From contig NC_133287.1 of the NCBI RefSeq assembly GCF_005239225.2, forward strand, positions 4,445,493-4,509,492: a stretch of DNA of 64,000 nucleotides. Reading direction: 5' to 3'. Both the position numbers and the translations under genes were made by a program. Under the pieces are notes generated by a model that saw only the letters and a program-made list of their open reading frames with translations, was not told the DNA's origin and ran no database searches. Numbering within the stretch: the stretch's first letter is position 1; each line of letters begins with the position of its first letter. Source of the stretch: Populus alba (taxonomy: Eukaryota; Streptophyta; Magnoliopsida; Malpighiales; Salicaceae). Positions 58,208 through 64,000 of the stretch are shown one piece after another.

Positions 58208-61200
58208 AAATTTTGAGAGGGGACTTTTGTTGGTGTAGCATGTATTTTTTGTTGACTTCTCTTGGTGGTTTTAGAGGAAATTGTGGAGCGGGATGCTGTG
58301 CATAAAGCCCTTATGTCCCTGTTGAGGCAGGATGTGAAAGGTAAATCTTTAAGATAGGTTAAATAATCTGGATGCATATCATATAATGTGCAAATAAGTA
58401 TACAATAACTATCTTTTGGACTCTAGGATACATATCTTGTATAGTTCCAACTTACAAGGTCAGAAGTTTGGGAAAATTAGAATATGCTTGCACAAGAATT
58501 CTGCTGTTTTCCCCCCCTTAGTGACATCAGGTGCTTTTGATTTTCAACCAAAACAAATGTAGCATGCTTTGCTGTAGCACCTTTAAGTTATAAGAATCTG
58601 TAAAATTTAGCAGTTGATAGATATTGTGCTTCAGACTTCTATTTTTGATGCTCGAAGGTGGAAATGTCATGGTTTTGATTTAGGCAAATGTTATCCGTAT
58701 TGGACCAGGTCAATGGTGAATCATGTTTTCAAAAAGCTGCAATTGGTATTGCTATTGCTATTAAACAGCACATTTGTAAACGACCTTGTTTGTATTATGT
58801 CACCATGGATTCTTGAAAATTATAATTGTTTCAAAGAGAATAGCATTTCTTTCATATAGACAAATCCATTTAGAATTGTGGACTTCTTCCCAACTTTGGG
58901 GTATTGATAAATACAAACTGAAGAAAAGGCAAACTACATCTTGTTAATAATAAGTGCATCTCAAGCTGCAATTCTATGTTTGGTGCACATGTAAATGAAA
59001 TTAGATATGGGTGAAGCAGAAGAACATTTAGGAAGAAGAATCAACCTGAATTCTTAAAAGGATTTCTTTGTTTGTGTTTTGGGTTGACAACGCAGTGGAA
59101 TACTGGGAAGCATTTTTGCTAATAGGATGAGTTTTTAAATTTTTGTCAGTTACTAGTTTGCACATATTTCATATGAAGTATAATTAATGAACTTAATTGG
59201 TTGTTTATCTTGGTTTCGACTATTTGACAATGGTTTGTACTCTAGGTGGATGAATTAATAGATTTCTGCCCTTCATCTAGGAGAGAAAAAAAGAAAAGAA
59301 AAGAAAATGAAAGCATGCTTGACTATTCCTAATTATCCATGTGACAGACATCTTTTTTGTGGATTCTCTTTTATCCTTTTGGTTTTTTCTCAAATTGTAT
59401 ATCTTCTTGTTATGCAGCATCTCTGTCTGCCTTATTCAAACATATTGGGACCGTTGAAGAACCAAGCACGGATGAGCTTATTCGTGAGAAAGTTCTGAGC
59501 TTTGTAAGAGATAAGGTTAGAAGATTACCCTAAGCTATGTGTTATGGATGATGTTATTTTGCTTTGCTTTTGCCAGCAATTGAGGACTAATAACTCCATT
59601 CTCAGGTTTTCCCACTTAAAGCTGAACTCCTGAGACCTCAGGAGGAAATGGAGCGTCATATAACTGATTTGATTAAAAAGGTATTTATAACTTTACGGTT
59701 ATTTCTATGAAACTTTAAATTCTGCTGTTCCATTACAGTATGCATGACTAGTTTGATTTTTTCCTTTTAGAGCTCAGAAGATGTAACCGGAGCAGAGTTC
59801 AGAATGTTTATGGACTTCTTAAAAACTTTGGGCATATTTGGACACAAAGCGCCTTCAGAACGCATGAAAGAACTAGTTGAAATAATTGAAGGACAGGCTG
59901 ATTTAGATTCAGCATTTGATGTGACTCATGTAAGTGATTGTTGGAATTGCGTTCTTAATTTAAGTACTTCATTGTGAAATATGGAACACCAACTTCCTAT
60001 GTAATAACTGCAAAATCTGCTCTTAAACAACAATAGAAACTTGTGCGTTTCCTTTCAGAGTAGATTTGTTCTAGCAACTCATAGAATATTGAGGATTAGA
60101 TACAAGAAAATAATGCCTTGTGGTATAATCCAAATTCAGAGGCTGTTTTTTTTTCCTTGTTTCCTGTATGTGTGGATATATAGATAGCTTGATTCTATTA
60201 TATGCACCATGTAACCTGTAACAGCATGGTGTAACATGCACTCATGCCTCTGGTCATGCTCCTTGTGTCAAAATTAAAGAATAAATGGGTTAGGAAATCT
60301 GATGAAATACGCTTTGGAAGCTTTATTATTGCCCCGAATAAGATTAATTCTACCAGAAATTTTAAGATGTGTTTGGTCCACATAGTTTTCTATTTTAAGC
60401 TGGAAGATGTAGCCCTTACATTTGTAACTTATCTAAAATTTCCAAGAATAGTATAATTAATTGCTTTCAGAAGTAATTCTATACTGCTTAACAGAAGACT
60501 TTAAACATGCTGGAAAGAATACCATCTCCAAAAGCTTGAGAGTATATGTGATACATGAGCTTTGGAAGAATATTCTTGCTTTCCTTATTAACTTCTTTTA
60601 ATCAGAAATCCTGTTGACATTTGAATTCTCGAGCTGTCATTTGATTAGCTTGTGACTTTTGAATTAGTGATTTCTTTTTCTGAAAGGATAAGTTTAGGAC
60701 TTTTAATTAGTGCAAATAGCCTAGCAGGGCTGTTTGACGAGACAATCTTTTATATTTCTTATAACAGATTCAGGATTTAGAGGATTCTCTCAAAATCAAA
60801 ACTGTATTTTGTTCCAACTTCATTTTCATTCATGTTTAAGTCATACTTCTTTTGTGGTTGCTGTTTTATGGTGTTTTCCTCTTTCCTTCATTAATTAATC
60901 AGCTAATGAGTTGTGTACAATGTTTATTTGTGCATGCTTGAACATGTGATCTACTTATATTTTCATATGCTGGGTGTTGTAAACTGTAATGGTTTTTTCA
61001 GAAATCAGTTGTAAGTGATGGATTTGATTCTTCATGGTTTTTAGCAATGCATGTGTCATTTTACTTCAAAATACATAGTATTGGCAAATATTTCTTTTTC
61101 TACCTGATGTTATAAAAATCCCTTTAAAGTGACTTGAATTGGTATCAAAACACAGGTTTCGGATACAGACCATATTGACAGATTGATATCATGCCTGTAT

Positions 61201-63959
61201 ATGGCACTTCCATTTTTCCTGGTATGGACTGTATTTCTTATTACTGGGATTTTGTGTATTTTGCATCTTTTCCTCACCTTACAACTTGTCCCCATTAATT
61301 TTTGAACACAGAGGGGTGCATCGAGCAGCAGGTTCCTCAATTATTTGAACAAACACATCGTACCTGTTTTTGACAAGGTAGTTGCCTACCTTCTGCTTCT
61401 TCATTATCTTTAGATATCTTTATTCTTTTGACCTTTTTCATTTGTTCTTGCATATGCCTTTGGACAAGAACTTGTCCATTCTAATAATGTTTCTTTTTGC
61501 TAGTTGCCCGATGAACGAAAGCTTGATTTGCTCAAAGCACTTGCAGAAATTTCACCTTTTACATTGCCACAGGATTCACGCCAGATTCTCCCTTCTGTTG
61601 TTCAGCTTCTGAAGGTAACTTTTTCTTTTTGTTGTTTGTCCAAGATGATTACAAAAGAATAAGGAAATTATTATATCAAATGCACTTCTAATGACACAGT
61701 AATGCTTGTGTGTTTGTTCTCTCAGATTTCAGTTTTATGTACATGAGAAGGATTTTTTTTATCATATTTCATTGCAAAAACCTTTCTAAACATTCTGCAT
61801 ATAACAAAAACTTACGTGCTGATGCAGACTGTGGTCTGATATAGTAATGTTTTCTCCTTTTTTTTTTCCGACTCAGAAATACATGCCGCGGAGGAAGAGT
61901 GGAGAAGAGATGAACTTTACTTACGTTGAGTGTTTGTTATATGCTTTTCACCACTTAGCTCATAAGGTTGTAGTTTCATGATTTTACATTTTCTAGCATA
62001 CTCTTGCATGTATCAGCTCTGTGATGCATATTTTGATCTTTGTTGTTTTAAAGGCTCCGAACGCTACAAACAGCCTGTGTGGTTACAAGATTGTGACTGG
62101 CCAGCCATCAGATCGACTTGGGGAGGACTTCTCTGAGTTTTACACAGAATTTACTGAGAGGTGGCTTTTTTTTTAATTCAAAAGTGGATTTCCGACTTTT
62201 TTTTTGAATTAATTGAGTGGTTCTTGTTCTTTAACTTGAAATGAACAATATAGTATTTTCTGTAATTGTAATCCATCATTTTTTTTATTTTGTTTTGTAA
62301 TTCTTGGTGTGACCTTGCTATTTCTAAATTGGTGCAGATAGGAAATTGTTCTTTATTCTTCACCATTCTGCCTTCATCACCCTGTCTAAAATGACAGTGC
62401 TTTCTATTTCTCTAAATGCATGCTGTTAGTCTTGGAGGAAACTTCTCTAAAATGGAGAAATTTTGAGCTTATGAAATGAATTCACTTGAGGAGAGAAAAA
62501 AGAAAGATAAACAGCTTCCGTCTCAAACTCCAAGGGAGCTGTGATTAGTAGTCGAAGGGCTTATTAATTTTCCCTTCTTTCAATTAAACAATTTTCATGG
62601 TTTTGAACCTAACGACTTTGTAATATTTCTGTAGCTCTAATATGGGTCCTCCATTCACATTGTTTTTGGTGTCTGATGATGCAGGTTGAGTAGTGTAGAA
62701 GATCTAACCAGGGCTACCATGAAAAAGTTAACTCAGGGAATGGCTGAACACAACAAAGCAATGGCAGCTGCAAAGTCTGATGAAGCAAAGGATAGCATAG
62801 TAAGTTAATTTCTCAGGATATGGAGATTTTATTGTCTTCTATGTAGCTTTTCATAGCGGTATCTTACAAACATGTTTATATTGTAATGTGCAGAAAACAC
62901 AAAAACAGAACACTACAACTGGATTGCGTACTTGCAATAACATTTTGGCAATGACAAAGGTTTATAAAGAATGAAATTTTGAGAAAGTGAATTCCATGCT
63001 TATGTATTATCGAAGCATCAATAACTCATATATTGTTCTACAATTTTCAGCCATTGCATTCAAAGATACCATCATTTATTGGAGATAAGAGTGTCAACCT
63101 CTCTTGGAAAGAATTAACAAAACCTTCTGTGCCTTCCACTACCGTCCAGGCTGGGTATGAGAGATGTCTAATTCTTGTTTTTGGTTCTATTTTTTTTTTT
63201 ATATTATAAACTTTGGCAAGTTGGAAATGATCTTGGTTAATTAAAAAGGAAAAGGAGTGAAATGTATTTGTGCCCCTATCATTTTTTCAAATGTTCCGTT
63301 GTCAGCCTTAAATTTAGAAATTGTTTGATTTTATTTTTTTGCCTAGTTGTTATGATGGAGTCTTCTGTCATAGATTTGGTTAAGGATTTAAATGATGGAC
63401 ATCAAGAAAATGATGGGCTAAATGTACTTCATCGTGGGATTTTTGTTATTGGACTAAGCTAATGAAAATACGAGGTTAGTACTTTTTGCAATGAGTGATA
63501 ACAATTTCACTCAAAGTGACAGGGCTCTTGTCTTTGGAGTGAGTGATTAGACAATGTCCCTTGTGTCTGAGGCAACTATAGGAAGTGATATTTGCCCATA
63601 AAAATGAAATAAGTTAAGTGAAAGTCACTCCCATAAAGTTTCTGCATGGCAATGCCTACAAATGTTATGTTAGTTGAACGAGCCTATTCTTCTGTACAGA
63701 TCTCTCTCTCTCTCTCTGAAATAGCAGATCTGTTCTTAGGCTATGTATTTTTGTGTGCAGAGCGAAACGACCCGCTGCTGCTGCTAATGGTTCTGGGAAC
63801 ATGGCAAAAAAGGGTCGTGGGGCTGGCAGCATGCCAAATCAACTTGTTAACAGGGCATTGGAAGGTATATCCTATGGTGGAAGAGGCGGTCCAAGGGGCA
63901 GAGGCAGGGGCAGGGGGTGGGGTGGTCGTGGAAGGGGAAGAGGAAGAGGCTTTTGGTAA
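57496..63959 (+). CDS. API5: API5-family (apoptosis inhibitor 5-like) protein, 16 exons
   Basis: Exons are 57496-57597, 57706-57867, 58065-58164, 58275-58340, 59418-59515, 59606-59680, 59771-59929, 61156-61221, 61312-61377, 61504-61614, 61877-61966, 62054-62160, 62685-62799, 62894-62959, 63051-63154 and 63761-63959. All junctions are GT..AG and phases close to 561 residues. Residues 1-450 or so form the helical HEAT/ARM-like API5 domain (KQLAAQLIPRFFKFFPEL, AIRGLPLFCKDTPEYLSKIV, EFRMFMDFLKTLGIFGHKA, PSDRLGEDFSEFYTEFTERL). The last exon carries a bipartite basic cluster (AKRPAAAANGSGNMAKKGRG) that fits a nuclear signal, and a Gly/Arg-rich end (RGRGRGRGWGGRGRGRGRGF). Animal API5 is a nuclear anti-apoptotic scaffold, and rice API5 is linked to tapetal cell death. 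The role here is inferred. The 3' UTR runs off the window. Confidence 0.95.
63702..63718. repeat. Short (CT)n tract in the last API5 intron
   Basis: About eight CT units lie 40 bp upstream of the last 3' splice site, in a position where it may add to the polypyrimidine context. Confidence 0.8.
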
Positions 63960-64000
63960 ATTGGATGCATTTCCACCGGAAAAAAAGATGAACCGGAATT

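Noticed and set aside
1..64000. CRISPR arrays, bacterial operons, phage or plasmid features
   Set aside because: The window is clearly plant nuclear DNA. The tandem arrays found lack the uniform repeat-spacer structure of CRISPR.
1..64000. Organelle DNA insertions or endogenous viral sequence
   Set aside because: I recognised no plastid or mitochondrial gene and no viral coat or replicase motif on either strand.

Overview
This is a plant nuclear window. It has intron-rich genes with canonical GT..AG junctions, one nuclear tRNA gene, AT-rich intergenic DNA, abundant microsatellites and several classes of transposon remnant. Protein features point to a woody eudicot. The repeat style (AT-rich MITE-like elements and tandem repeats built on 'GGTTAACCCG') suggests poplar or willow, but the genus is inferred from memory and was not tested.

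Layout. Positions 1-11.8 kb are intergenic, with a decayed LINE on the minus strand, a strong AT-rich hairpin and several microsatellites. Two AP2/ERF transcription factor genes face each other at 11.8-12.4 kb (+) and 15.9-16.8 kb (-). A five-exon GDSL esterase/lipase gene lies on the minus strand at 20.7-22.4 kb. From 23.4 to 25.9 kb there is a CACTA-like remnant with a complete 941-bp hAT-type element nested in it (12-bp terminal inverted repeats, perfect 8-bp target-site duplication). A tRNA-Glu(CTC) gene at 31.7 kb sits 23 bp from the start of a truncated, frameshifted SNI1-like pseudogene (31.8-33.1 kb). A class III peroxidase gene, peroxidase-19-like, follows on the minus strand (33.8-35.9 kb). 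Tandem-repeat DNA occupies much of 38-44 kb. A complete four-exon ATP11-family gene (mitochondrial F1-ATPase assembly factor) lies at 45.3-47.5 kb (+). Transposon-derived DNA fills 49-57 kb: a 1.84-kb PIF/Harbinger-like element, LTR remnants, SINE-like copies and MITE-like copies. The window ends with a 16-exon API5-family gene (57.5-64.0 kb, +).

All exon models were built by hand from splice consensus, reading phase and family resemblance. The GDSL, peroxidase, ATP11 and API5 models each close in frame from ATG to stop. The genes are functionally unrelated: ethylene-type regulation, a secreted lipase, cell-wall peroxidase, mitochondrial ATP synthase assembly and a nuclear anti-apoptosis-type protein. 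The order peroxidase-19 / ATP11 / API5 matches neighbouring loci I recall on Arabidopsis chromosome 2 (At2g34060, At2g34050, At2g34040), so this part looks like conserved microsynteny. I found no convincing new biological system. The most interesting items are the decaying SNI1 copy beside a tRNA gene, the nested transposons, a 34-bp-period minisatellite and a polyserine microsatellite inside the peroxidase signal peptide.
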